Source: Cyanodermella asteris
Taxonomy: Eukaryota; Ascomycota; Lecanoromycetes; Ostropales; Stictidaceae
Length of the DNA: 64,000 nt
NCBI GenBank assembly: GCA_900618795.1
Contig: UYJD01000003.1
Coordinates: 1,958,507-2,022,506, forward strand
Direction of reading: 5' to 3'
Below, piece after piece: positions 53,065-63,469 of this stretch (its first letter is position 1; each line of letters starts with the position of its first letter). Made by a program: the position numbers and the translations under genes. The notes beneath the pieces were generated by a model, which was not told the DNA's origin, made no database searches, and was given only the letters and a program-made list of their open reading frames with translations.

Positions 53065-54925
53065 ATGAATCCTTACGGTGGACAGCATGCCACCCCAGCT
53101 GGTGCTCGGTCAGACAGTCATGAAGCCTCGTACCAGACGCCGCTATCCGCTACGGCGCAAGCTATGAGCATCCCCGGGCCGAATACAGCACCGCCCAGTT
53201 CTGCAGGCATGGCTTGCCCCGGCGATTCAACACAACCTCGACCGGCATTCTCACGACAGGGCTCCGACATGTACCAGCATCAAGGCAATCAGCCGCAGCA
53301 ACAAGCCTTCACGCCGAATCACCCGCAAACGTCGTCGGGCTTACCGGGCTCACTGCAAGCGGGTGGAACCCGGCCCATGGCCGTCAGCTCGACTACCGCT
53401 CCCGGCGCAGTGCCGACTCTTCCTCCACTATCGACACAAGGACAGCAAGCTTCATACGCTTCGTCATCGCGTGGCTCTACTGCACATAGCTACTCGCGCT
53501 CTAGCCCAGACTCGAGATACCCCGCTACACCCAGCCGCTCCTACATGCAGCCGCAAACCCCCCAGAACGTTCCCTTCTCGCCATTGGGTTTAGCCGACAT
53601 AAGAGGAGGCGATGGGGCGAATGAAGAGCCGCAAAGTGCATATCCCTTCGACAATCCGCAGGCGGGCAGTTGCCAATACCTGGCGCCATGGCCGGTATAC
53701 GCCTTCGATTGGTGCAAGTGGCCGGTCCAGCATCCAAGTAGCGGAGATTCGGCCGGCAAGATGGCAATTGGGAGTTATCTAGAAGACGGACACAACTACA
53801 TACAAGTATTAGACACGAGAATAGTGCCGGATCCGGATCCAGAACCAGTACCAGGAGCGCCGCAATACGGGGTCGAGTACGTCAAGACAGCTGAGGCGTC
53901 TCATTCATACCCGGTGACGCGCATATTGTGGGAGCCTCAATCTCAGCAGAAGAAAAGCTGCGATCTGTTGGCGACCTCCGGTGACCACCTCCGATTGTGG
54001 TCCCTACCACAAGGAAAGGGCGCAAGTTACGGCAGTTCCATTACTTCGCCGACGAGAGGCGCTTCCGATGTACAGAAGCTGAGCCCGCTGGCGCTCCTTT
54101 CCAACTCGAAAAGCCCGGAACACACAGCTCCATTGACGTCTCTGGATTGGAACACGCTCTCGCCTAGTTTGATAATTACGTCTAGCATCGACACCACGTG
54201 TACCATCTGGGACATTCCGTCGCTCACGGCAAAGACCCAACTGATCGCCCACGACAAGGAAGTCTTTGACGTTCGATTCTGTGCGAACAGTGTGGATGTG
54301 TTTGTGAGCTGCGGTGCCGACGGCTCAGTGCGCATGTTTGACCTACGGAGCCTGGAGCACAGCACGATTATATACGAACCTTCTGAGAAAGAAAGTGGTC
54401 GACGTGAGTTGCTTACCCGTTTCCATCATTCGAGACAGTCATTAACATATTCCAGCATCCGCCGGCGACGCTTCGCCTACCAAGTCTGCTGTACCTACCC
54501 AACCGCTCCTCCGCCTCGCGGCCTCACCTCACGACGCTCACCTCCTTGCCACATTCTCTGCCGACTCATCTATCATCCGCATTCTCGATGTCAGACAGCC
54601 CGGGCAAGCTCTTCTGGAATTACAAGGCCACCAGGCCGCAATAAACTGCATGGAATGGTCACCAAACAGACGCGGAACACTCGCCTCAGGCGCTGACGAC
54701 TCCATGGTCCTGATATGGGACCTTCTTAATGCCCAGGGCGGTGCCAACGGTGGGGCGCAGGCGCATGCTCCTGGCCAAGACAGTGCAAGGACTCCAATCG
54801 GGGCTTGGACATGTGATTACGAAGTCAACAATTTGAGCTGGGCGCCACATAGCGGTTTGACGAGCCAAGGAAGCGACTGGCTCGGGGTGAACGGAGGCAG
54901 AGGACTGTGGGCGGTGAGCATATAG
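53065..54925 (+). CDS. WD40 protein, WDR68/DCAF7 (Han11) type
   Basis: Beta-propeller scaffold of the WDR68/AN11/TTG1 group, which in other eukaryotes binds DYRK-type kinases and transcription factors. Two exons, 53065-54403 and 54456-54925, with a 52-bp intron (GTGAGT...TCCAG). Joined length is 602 aa. The first about 205 residues are Gln/Ser/Pro/Thr-rich and disordered; animal and plant relatives are about 340 aa and lack this. The propeller starts at YLAPWPVYAFDWCKWP. Diagnostic parts are MAIGSYLEDGHNYIQVLDTR, SLDWNTLSPSLIITSSIDTT, TIWDIP, VRFCANSVDVFVSCGADGSV, LRLAASPHDAHLLATFS, MEWSPNRRGTLASGADDSMV and LSWAPHSG. The C-terminus WLGVNGGRGLWAVSI closes the last blade. Confidence 0.93.
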
Positions 54926-55937
54926 AGAGCCCAGAAAGGAAGCATGATTGGACGTCACGGCAGGGTGAAGCATGATGAAAAGTGGAATGCGGCCCTTTTG
55001 TATATGCTGTTTTGCATGCATTAGCGATTGGCGTTCTCGCTTTTAAATGACAGTATAAGTTAAGACGAGCTGCAGGCGGTGCCCCATACCGACAGCAAAA
55101 CTCTGACACAACATTTGATCCCACCTTCCTGCCTCACCGTGCATGCAGACCACACTATGGAAGAGTCAGCCCTCAAATGGCACTAATATGGCGCCTGCGG
55201 CAGCAACTTTGAGAAGATAGCCAATAGCCTTGCGATATGGTGACCATTTGGGCAGCTATGCTCTGTGGACGCATGTGACACTGATAACGAAGGCTGGTTT
55301 CCTCAGTTAGTATACGTGTGAAACCATGCATATGCACGCATAAGCTTCAAGGGTGCGGACACGAGACGCTGTCAAGTTCGAAGCGAAGGATTTCCGCAAC
55401 GGCGCCGGCAAGTTCACGCAAGTCGGGAAACAGATGGCCCGAGCTGCTCTCCACCATCGTCACCCGGCTGGCTGCGATCATCCAGGTCTCATCAAGGTGC
55501 CGCTGCATTGCTCGAAACCAGTCGTCGCAACTCTTCCTCGTCCGCCTTGTTCGTCCCGAGTCGACTCGCTATCTTTCCCTAGATCTACACGTGCTCGGCA
55601 TCGCTTTATCCACTGCTCGCCGCTGTTCCAGGCTTTCTCGGTGTCAGCTCACGGCGACGCCCTGCATATATGCTTCTCAACCTATAACCATAGCAACAGA
55701 CCATTGAAACTTGGTGTCGCCAACGTATGCCGCAACTATTCTGAGCGTTTCTGGTACTACAGGTGTGATTTCAGGCCTGGCAGCCAGGGATCCATGCAAC
55801 GTCTCTGCCCTGCCAGTCCGCCGGCAGTTCAAGCCCCGATCCCGCCAAAGTCATTGTGAAGTTCCTTCAAATTCATCATTTCCCACACCTAACTCTCACA
55901 TCAGAGCCTTCGTCAAGACGAACGCAGACTCGCCAAA
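54926..55937. other. intergenic
   Basis: 3' flank of the WD40 gene and promoter/5' UTR of the next plus-strand gene. Overlapping plus-strand frames at 55318-55859 have no recognisable content. Confidence 0.5.
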
Positions 55938-57281
55938 ATGAATCGCCGCGACCCGCGCATCCAGCAAACTCTGAACCGCATCACCGACACCCTTGAATCC
56001 GCAAATGCTGCGACACAAACATCCGTCTACGACTTCTCCTCACAATACCTGCGCCCTTGCCTTGGTTCTATATCCGCTTGCTTCTCTCAGAGCTGCGCAC
56101 CATGCCTGAACTTTACACGCGAACGCGCCCGACAGCGTCAGCGCGCTCTGATGCGCTCGCAGCGGCCCGAAGCCGTGTTCGACTTCTACGCCGATTGGGA
56201 CGATGACCCCTACGAATACGGAGACGATGAAGACTTGACAGGAGAAGGACCAGTCGCGAACGAGCGGACGGGACTACTCGGTGGCTGGGGCGCAGATGAG
56301 TTGGACCGATTACTTGCGGGACGAAGTAACGCCAGTGGAAAGGAGGCGGAGCAGCCAAAACGCAAGGCGGGAATGGCATATGGTACCACATCCAAGGGAA
56401 GCATCGGGAAGCGACGGAGTAGTGGGACGAAGCCAAAGGGTGGGAAGGTGGAATTGAACGACCCGACGGTTGTACCGACGAGCAGTAAATTCGGATTCCT
56501 GGAGAGCTTGCCGTTCCGGTTCGGTGCGCGGGGGATGCGGTATAAACCCAGCGCTGCAAACTTGCAGGAAGGTGTCTTTGACCGACGCGGCGGCGGTGGC
56601 GGTGCGGCGGAAGGAGAACGTCAACGAACAGAAGGGGAAGCTCTCCTCGAGGATGTTGACGAGGAAGAAGAGGATGACGGCCATGTCATCATGTCGGGTG
56701 GCAGAGCTAGGAGCGGGACAAACCGAAGTGCAGAATCGGACACTAGTTATAGCTCACGAGGGGATCTTTTCCCCAGCGACGAGGATGATGATGCTGTCAT
56801 GATTGACGATGAGTTTGCGATGACGCTCGGTAGGAGGAACACGGACGACTTTAGCGGCCCGGGCTCGAATGCATCGAGCAAGGGAAAGCGAAAACGTCCG
56901 AGCGGTGGATCGAGAAAGAGTACGAGCACCAGATCCAGAGGGACGAGGAGCTCTGGGGCGAGCTTACAAAGAAATCTATCCCACGGCTCGATAATCGAGT
57001 CCCCAACGATCGAACAGAGATTCGACGGGGACGCGGATGCGTTGGCCCTGCCTACTGACGAGGAGTTGAGACAAGAAGAGGAACGTGTACGACAAGAGGA
57101 GGCTGCTGAAGTTGAGCGGAAGCGGATCGAGGCTCGTGAGGCTGCTGTTGCAAAGGGCCTCCTGAAGCCAGATGACGATTCAATGACTTTGGCAGAACAG
57201 CAAGGGCCAAGCTACGATGCAGCTAAAGACGGTTCTGTGGTTGAGTCTGAGGTGACCACGCCGCAGAAGGATGACGAATAA
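55938..57281 (+). CDS. fungal protein of unknown function, 447 aa
   Basis: Single-exon 447-aa protein, conserved-looking but without a named domain I can assign. Residues 1-70 are helical with a Cys cluster (CLGSISACFSQSCAPCLNF). An acidic motif FDFYADWDDDPYEYGDDEDL follows at about 80-99, then NERTGLLGGWGADELDRLLA at about 108-127. Residues 130-360 are basic/Ser-rich and disordered with a poly-Gly run and an acidic patch (EDVDEEEEDDG). Residues of about 370-405 form a strongly charged probable coiled coil (EELRQEEERVRQEEAAEVER). No signal peptide. Its stop lies 71 bp from the stop of the convergent permease gene. Confidence 0.8.
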   Translation: MNRRDPRIQQTLNRITDTLESANAATQTSVYDFSSQYLRPCLGSISACFSQSCAPCLNFTRERARQRQRALMRSQRPEAVFDFYADWDDDPYEYGDDEDLTGEGPVANERTGLLGGWGADELDRLLAGRSNASGKEAEQPKRKAGMAYGTTSKGSIGKRRSSGTKPKGGKVELNDPTVVPTSSKFGFLESLPFRFGARGMRYKPSAANLQEGVFDRRGGGGGAAEGERQRTEGEALLEDVDEEEEDDGHVIMSGGRARSGTNRSAESDTSYSSRGDLFPSDEDDDAVMIDDEFAMTLGRRNTDDFSGPGSNASSKGKRKRPSGGSRKSTSTRSRGTRSSGASLQRNLSHGSIIESPTIEQRFDGDADALALPTDEELRQEEERVRQEEAAEVERKRIEAREAAVAKGLLKPDDDSMTLAEQQGPSYDAAKDGSVVESEVTTPQKDDE

Positions 57282-57352
57282 CGAATGCAAGTCTAACGAA
57301 CTGTACATTATCGGTAGTAATACTATTCGAGCGCAAAAGCGATTTCAATCAT

Positions 57353-59305
57353 CTAAGGTCGTGTCTCGAAATGTTGTCGTCCCATGTCCTCCATGCGTAT
57401 GCCTCCATTCACCCGCTCGTTCCAAGAACTGGACGGGGACTCCGTGGGAGGCTCCTCGGACAACCGTCTCAGGTTCTTCAGAACATTCTCCAGCGTCTCT
57501 TCGTCGTCGTCCAGTTGCACAAACCACGTGACTTTCTCATTCTTGTACCAGTGACGGGCTTTCAGCGCCAGCCAGAGAATAATCATCAACCCAGGCGCGA
57601 TGTATATCTCGAGGACCTGATAAGCGATGGCCCCGCTCGCACCAGGCCCGGTCGGCGTATTATTCCACAAAAACGCCGATGGAAAGATCAGAACAACGAG
57701 GAAACAGCCGAGCAACCCGAAGTATGCGACTCCCGGCTGCAGCCGACCCAACAGAGTCGACGATGTCCCTTCTTTCGTCCAGCGGTTGTACTCTTGGTAG
57801 TTGCGCTCCAGCAAGCCGTCCGGGTGACGATGCTTCTTGAGCCAGTGGTAGTAGCGTGTGAAGGCGAGACATTCGCATCCCCAGACGAATAGGGCCATCA
57901 AACTGGCAGCCGTGTTCAGGAACTGCGACGAAGCCGCTTCGATTCGACATTCGCCGTCGGTGTAGTCTTCGGTGGTGGTCGGGATGTCTCTCAGGGACAG
58001 GAAGGGCAACCAGATGAAGGCGAAGGCGCTGACGAATACGGCGTTGATAGGCACCCCGGCCCTGTTCACTTTGGACAGCCATCTCTTGAGCCATACGTCG
58101 TTTTCGCTGTTGAACGCCAGGCCGTAGAGGGTGCGGGAAGCGACGTACAGGCACGTGTTACCTGCAGACAGCGCCGAGAATATCAGGAAACCATTGAATG
58201 CCTGCGCCATGGGGTAGTTCCCGACCTGGTTGGCGGCAATGACGATCAGCGAGCTGGAGCTTCTCACCGGTGATCCGTATTCCAGCAACGATCCCATGGT
58301 CACGGCTTCTGAATTGATGCCGCGAAAAATCCTGGACAGGGCATAGTTTGAGTATTTTACGCTCATGCCTGACCCGATGCCGCAGATGAGGTAGACGACC
58401 AGCGTAACGTAGGGTAGTCGTTGTGATGGAAGCTTGAGATCGTCGAGCTTGAACGCCTCAAATGCAGTCACTGCGACGATCTCAATCCCGACCCAAGAGA
58501 AGGCCACGATTGGCAGAACAGCAAAAATATTCGCCGCCGGATGGGGGAAATCAGCCGATCCTGTGAAGCCGTCGTCCAGGTACGTTCCGTTCGGAAATAC
58601 AGCTGCCTTGTCTGCGCCCTGCGGCGTCGTAGCTGCAGACTGCAGCCCTTCGTTCAGTCCAGCCAAGTAGTAAAGAATCAAACTCAAAGCCGTAATCACC
58701 AGCAACTTAAGGAACCCTCCCACAGTCTCAATCCACCCGAACAAGTTCACCGGCCGTGTGTTGATCCACAGCAACAAAAGCGGCATGAGGACGAAGAAAA
58801 CGAGAACGCGAAGGACAATGTCAATGTCCGGAACCTTCAGCGACCAAGCCGAGCAAAAGTCCGCTGCCGCAGAGAGTTGCAGGCTGTAGAAGATGGCCCA
58901 CGTCAACCAGTACGCTACGCCGACGACGATGCCGAGGTCCGGGTCGACGAAGGCGTGGACGTATTCGACCAGGGCGTTTGAGCAGGGGAAGACTTGGATC
59001 ATTTCGCTGAGGCCGTCCATGAAGGAGATGGCGATCAGGCCGACGAGGCCGGTTGCTAGGACTAGGCCCCCGGGCCCGGCGACGCTGAGGGCGAGGCCAT
59101 CGTGGCTGAAGATGCCGGTGCCGATGACTGCACTGAGTGCGATGAACTGTGACGGTCAGGGACGTGATGGTGATTGTGGTTTCAATCGGACCTACGAAGA
59201 TTTGCCAGCCATTGAGTTTCTTCCTGAAGGTATGTCATTAGCATCGAGTGTTCAGTCTGACGAATGTCCCTGAAGCTCCGAGATCAAAGGAACCCAGGCC
59301 TTGCT
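57353..59305 (-). CDS. amino-acid permease (APC/YAT family), 5' end unresolved
   Basis: Plasma-membrane amino-acid/H+ symporter of the fungal YAT type. The main exon, 57353-59146, opens FIALSAVIGTGIFSHDGLAL, the first TM helix with the family GTG-x-F motif, and continues through about 12 TM segments: FSWVGIEIVAVTAFEAFKLD, FLIFSALSAGNTCLYVASRT and YGLAF, as typical for the group. The C-terminal tail is Glu-rich and cytosolic. A 49-bp intron 59147-59195 (GTAGGT...CACAG) joins a small exon 59196-59223 (KKLNGWQIF). A further intron ending CTTCAG at 59224 must lead to a first exon near 59262-59305, where ISELQGHS-like sequence is readable, but I find no ATG in a workable frame. Either another upstream exon exists or the start is lost. 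The end coordinate is approximate. Confidence 0.87.
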
Positions 59306-60208
59306 TCAGACCATAGTCGTTTTCGAGGCTGTTGCGAAGTTGGGGATTCAGTTACGCACTCGCGCCACGGCTTATATACACACGCCTTGCAGTGCAAGGC
59401 GCCGAAGAGAGCATCTCAGCTATCGCATGATAATGCGCCGGGCTCTTGAACCATGATCGAAGCATTGCCTGTCATGAGCGCTGCGCAAAGAAACAAGGTA
59501 TGATTCAGGCCAGGGATGCTTGCTTCAAATTGATGGTTTGATACGCAATTGGATGCCCTACTCACTTTAATTGCGGTCTCGCCGCCCGATCTGTAGGGTT
59601 TGGCTCTGTTACCCTCATGACCCGTTTGTTTTAAGTAAACGTTCTGCCTGCATCTTCCTTTCGAGACGTCACCATGAACACATTAAAAGACAAAAGTATC
59701 GAACTAAAGCCAAAGGGATATCAGGAAATGATCATCATATGCTCCCGAAGCTCTCCCTGTCCGGCTGTCCGCAAGGCTGAAGATCGGGGCGCAGTAAGGA
59801 TCCTTCGCGCCCATCTCGGACATGTGCCAACACCACACCACTCACGAGCGCCCGATCGTTTACATAATGCGCGTCTGCCCCTCGGCGCGAGATACCTAGG
59901 CGCCAGCGGAGGGCAGAAAAGGCGAATACCCAGATACCGATGTGGTCTAGGGTGAGGCTGAGGCCAGCAAAGGCTCGGAGGCGTTCACAGGCCATAGAAC
60001 ACCTGCAGAACACACTTGGAATCTCGCATAACAGCGGACGCGCACACAGTCTGGAACAGTCGCAAAGGCAAATCATCCCGCCCAAGGTTCGCGGCGCCAT
60101 GTTCAACTAGAATTCCCCTTCGAATAACACGATCCTGGACCCACGGATTCCACCTCTTCTCCTCAGCATTTTCTGGACGACCTGGACCATGTTCGCGGCC
60201 GACAGACG
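59306..60208. other. intergenic, between divergent genes
   Basis: May contain the missing first exon of the permease; a TATATAAG on the minus strand lies near 59371-59378. Otherwise short frames only. The right end is the promoter of the kinase-like gene. Confidence 0.5.
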
Positions 60209-63200
60209 ATGAGCTGGTTGCCGCAGACTCCTCACGCTCGGAGCATAGCGCAATCTACGATCCCAGCGCTTTTGGAGAAGAAGCGCCACGAGATCCGCAC
60301 CGAACTGCTCTTTCACCCCGAGGACAATCGCAAGAGGTTCGTCTGCGAATCTGATGTACGCCAGCTATGGCATAGGGCAGATCTCAAAGAACTGTTTCCG
60401 CGATGGAGTCCCGTCGATATCGAGAGGCTTCTCCAGCTGTATATAATCTCTTTCACAATCCTTGTCTATATCGGCTGGCCGATCGACGGGGCCGGCTTTC
60501 GTTCCATCTTTCTCAGCAGAGACAGTCACAAAGATGAACATCTCCCGTTCAGCAGGGAGTATCTACATGGTCTCGCAGAGCAATATGTCGAGCTCTTCAT
60601 GGACAGACAATATATCTTCAAGCCATGTATCATTCGAAAATCAACCAGCGCACGCATAGATTGGATGGACCCGAACCGACCATGGCCCTTTATCGACGAG
60701 CCAAAGAAGGTTGGCTGCGGCGGGTACGGCGAGGTGTGGCAGGCCAAGATTGCCAAAGGATGCTACACCAATGAAAGCGACCAAGACAACATGATCAGCC
60801 TCAACGAAAAAGTGGTTGCTTACAAGCATTTTTCGGACGGCAGAAACTACGCAAAAGAGGTTCAGTCTTTGGATTATCTGCGCGAGAGTCTTATCAATCA
60901 CGACCACATTGCAGTTCATCTGGCCGCCATTGTTCACGGCAAAAATGATTTCTTCATCTTCTTCGAGCTGACCCCGTTGGGTGATCTCGAGGTACTGCTC
61001 AACGGTGGTGCAGAGCCTGATATATACAACAGCGCTGCTATAGGCACGCCAAAGTACGATTTCAACAAGGCCTTCCCTCAAGTTCGGAAAGTCAACTTCG
61101 TGGAAGAGCTCGGCAATATTGCAAGTGCCCTCGAATTTCTACATGAGAACTTGCCACGCACGACCACATTAGGAGTCTATTGCGCCCATTTCGATCTACG
61201 GCCTAAGAACGTGTTAGTCTATCCACGAAATACCGGATCGCCGAATGTCGGCAAATGGGTGCTCGCTGACTTTGGCATATCCTCTTTCAAGCACCGGGAG
61301 CCAGGCGAGAAAGCTTTCAAATTTCGAACCATAGGAGATTTCGCCCAAAACGACACCACCGATGTCACAGGACCACACAACTTGTCAGGAACGCACCGTG
61401 CCCCTGAGCTTCACGAGCTGTCAAATATCAAACGTTATCCTGGCCGCAAGTGCGACATCTGGAGCCTAGGCTGCATAGCTAACGAAGTCCTCGCATTTCT
61501 ACTCGGTGGACTTGGTGACAGCGGTGTCGAATCTGCGGCACATTCCCTCCTCGAATTTAGGCTACACAAGAAGCAAAACTACTATGATGACTACTGGTTT
61601 GAGCATGAGAATGAGACCCGAGCTCGCCGCGTGTCGAGGGCGAAGCTACGCACGAGCGTCGTCAATTGGTTGGATCGCGTGCCGGACGCGGTTGCTCGTG
61701 AACAACCGCAACACTCCATCTGGATCGATCAGTTCGTCGAGCTGCTGTTCGGCATCCTCCAAATCACACCGGAGAAGAGACCACTAGCAAGCGACATCGT
61801 GATAGGTTTGAAGGACATTGCTCGGAGTATAGAGGCTGTCTCTGATGCCAGACCCTGGGCAAGCCCTCAATTAGGGACGACCAACGACGACTCCTCGAGC
61901 TTCGTAAGCCACGAAGCAGCCCAGCAACCTCTGCATCAGCCTTTTCAGCCTCAATATGACCTCGGTAGCCCAAGGCAGAGGGCGCCCTCCGAGACTCTCT
62001 TCGGCACATCGCCAAACAGTAATACGCCATCTTCGATAGGCGGGCTTGCCTCTCTCACCAGCCAGCGAAGAGAGTTTGACTCTGACGATCTTTATAGCTC
62101 GCCTCATATCGTCAAGGTTCCGACAAGTCCCACCATAATGAGACTTCGTTCAATAAGCCGAACCGACTCACAAGAGTCAGTGCCCACATCAAGAGGATTC
62201 GAGGATGTGCATAGCACATCGCCTGGCAGCGCAAGTCTCCGAAGCCCGTTGACTGCACGATTGGGCTCCACCGGGCAAGAGAGCTTGCCCGAGACAGCCG
62301 TGGCGTCGTCTGGAAGTGAAGGCTCTGCACCTTCGATATGGTCTGGATCCACGGGTCCTCATCAAGCTGCTACACGACCCCACTCTCCTACTTCCTCCGG
62401 TTATCCAAGCACGAATATCTCGCCGTACAGCAAGCCCCAGCAGAGCTGGTCATTCGAGGCGCCAGCCAAGGTCAAGGTATTTGAGATTGGACCTGTTGGT
62501 GACAAAGCCGCATTTATACACAACGATGGGTCCGCATGGAAGATATCGGTACTGGACATAACTCAACGCGGACAATCCTGCCAGGTCCTCGAATACGCGA
62601 ATTTGCCTCAAGATGTGAACTGGGACCGACTTGTGCTGACCTCTCGGTACATGGTCGCGACAGGGAAAGTAGGTACCCGAAGGTCCGGTCTCATCATCGA
62701 TCTTATCGAATGCAAAGAGATCGAACCCCCTGGAGGCTGGCCGTGGCCATGTACAAAAATGACACCTTCCTCCCGCGGCATATTTGCCTGGGTGGATTCC
62801 CCGAAAAGCATTAAAATCTGGAATCCACAGGAGGGCGATCCGTTTCCGAAGTCCTTCACGCAGCCCATCGACCATATCTGCTTCAATACTACCGGAACGT
62901 GCCTCTTCGTCTGGGCTCAGGAACACCGGACACACTACATATATACCGTTAACATGCTTGATCCTCGCTCTCTATCGCAGTATACCAAATTCGAAACCAA
63001 GCTCGCGCGTCCTGCAGCTAAGAAGGGGATGTGGGCTGCGCAGTCAGACCATGCTTGCATAATACAGGAGGGACCCACTTTGGCTCGTTGCTATGTCTGT
63101 TCGGACGAAGAAGCAATCGCTCCGCCACGGGATATCGAAAAGTCCGCGGTGAATCCTGAAACCTCGGCGACCGTGCTGTGTGACGATTGGATGGTTACAG

Positions 63201-63469
63201 CAAAGGTACAAAGCAAGATTGGAAGAATCGGAAGGCCGACACTTCAGATCAGTAAGCGATCTATAAGCGAGAACGGCAATTTCAATCACGCGCTGCCCGA
63301 GGTAATCCTCAGCAGTAACACGATCAAGCTTGGAGGCAATTTCAGACTGGCGGCGTTCGAAGAGCGGCACGTGGACATCGTCGTGGTTGTAACTCAAAAT
63401 GGGGATGTTTGGAGGTTCGAGGAGGTGCCGAGCGCTTTGAGGCAAAGGCACGGGTCATTTTTGAAGTGA
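60209..63469 (+). CDS. kinase-like protein with long C-terminal region, 1086 aa
   Basis: Fungal-type protein with three parts. Residues 1-160 are a helical N-terminal region of no known family (ELFPRWSPVDIERLLQLYII). Residues of about 160-545 form a divergent protein-kinase domain: glycine loop VGCGGYGEVWQAK, Lys206 in VVAYKHF, His327/Asp329/Asn334 in HFDLRPKNVLV (HFD instead of HRD), Asp354 in ADFGISS, APE at 398-400 in GTHRAPEL and DIWSLG at 416-421. All catalytic positions are present, so activity is possible. Residues 560-755 are Ser/Pro-rich and disordered. Residues of about 760-1085 are beta-rich with propeller-like strands (KVFEIGPVGDKAAFIHNDGS, GIFAWVDSPKSIKIWNPQEG, CLFVWAQEHRTHYIYTVN). 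Single exon, clear start. Such kinases are common in fungal accessory gene sets; the role is unknown. Confidence 0.85.
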   Translation: MSWLPQTPHARSIAQSTIPALLEKKRHEIRTELLFHPEDNRKRFVCESDVRQLWHRADLKELFPRWSPVDIERLLQLYIISFTILVYIGWPIDGAGFRSIFLSRDSHKDEHLPFSREYLHGLAEQYVELFMDRQYIFKPCIIRKSTSARIDWMDPNRPWPFIDEPKKVGCGGYGEVWQAKIAKGCYTNESDQDNMISLNEKVVAYKHFSDGRNYAKEVQSLDYLRESLINHDHIAVHLAAIVHGKNDFFIFFELTPLGDLEVLLNGGAEPDIYNSAAIGTPKYDFNKAFPQVRKVNFVEELGNIASALEFLHENLPRTTTLGVYCAHFDLRPKNVLVYPRNTGSPNVGKWVLADFGISSFKHREPGEKAFKFRTIGDFAQNDTTDVTGPHNLSGTHRAPELHELSNIKRYPGRKCDIWSLGCIANEVLAFLLGGLGDSGVESAAHSLLEFRLHKKQNYYDDYWFEHENETRARRVSRAKLRTSVVNWLDRVPDAVAREQPQHSIWIDQFVELLFGILQITPEKRPLASDIVIGLKDIARSIEAVSDARPWASPQLGTTNDDSSSFVSHEAAQQPLHQPFQPQYDLGSPRQRAPSETLFGTSPNSNTPSSIGGLASLTSQRREFDSDDLYSSPHIVKVPTSPTIMRLRSISRTDSQESVPTSRGFEDVHSTSPGSASLRSPLTARLGSTGQESLPETAVASSGSEGSAPSIWSGSTGPHQAATRPHSPTSSGYPSTNISPYSKPQQSWSFEAPAKVKVFEIGPVGDKAAFIHNDGSAWKISVLDITQRGQSCQVLEYANLPQDVNWDRLVLTSRYMVATGKVGTRRSGLIIDLIECKEIEPPGGWPWPCTKMTPSSRGIFAWVDSPKSIKIWNPQEGDPFPKSFTQPIDHICFNTTGTCLFVWAQEHRTHYIYTVNMLDPRSLSQYTKFETKLARPAAKKGMWAAQSDHACIIQEGPTLARCYVCSDEEAIAPPRDIEKSAVNPETSATVLCDDWMVTAKVQSKIGRIGRPTLQISKRSISENGNFNHALPEVILSSNTIKLGGNFRLAAFEERHVDIVVVVTQNGDVWRFEEVPSALRQRHGSFLK

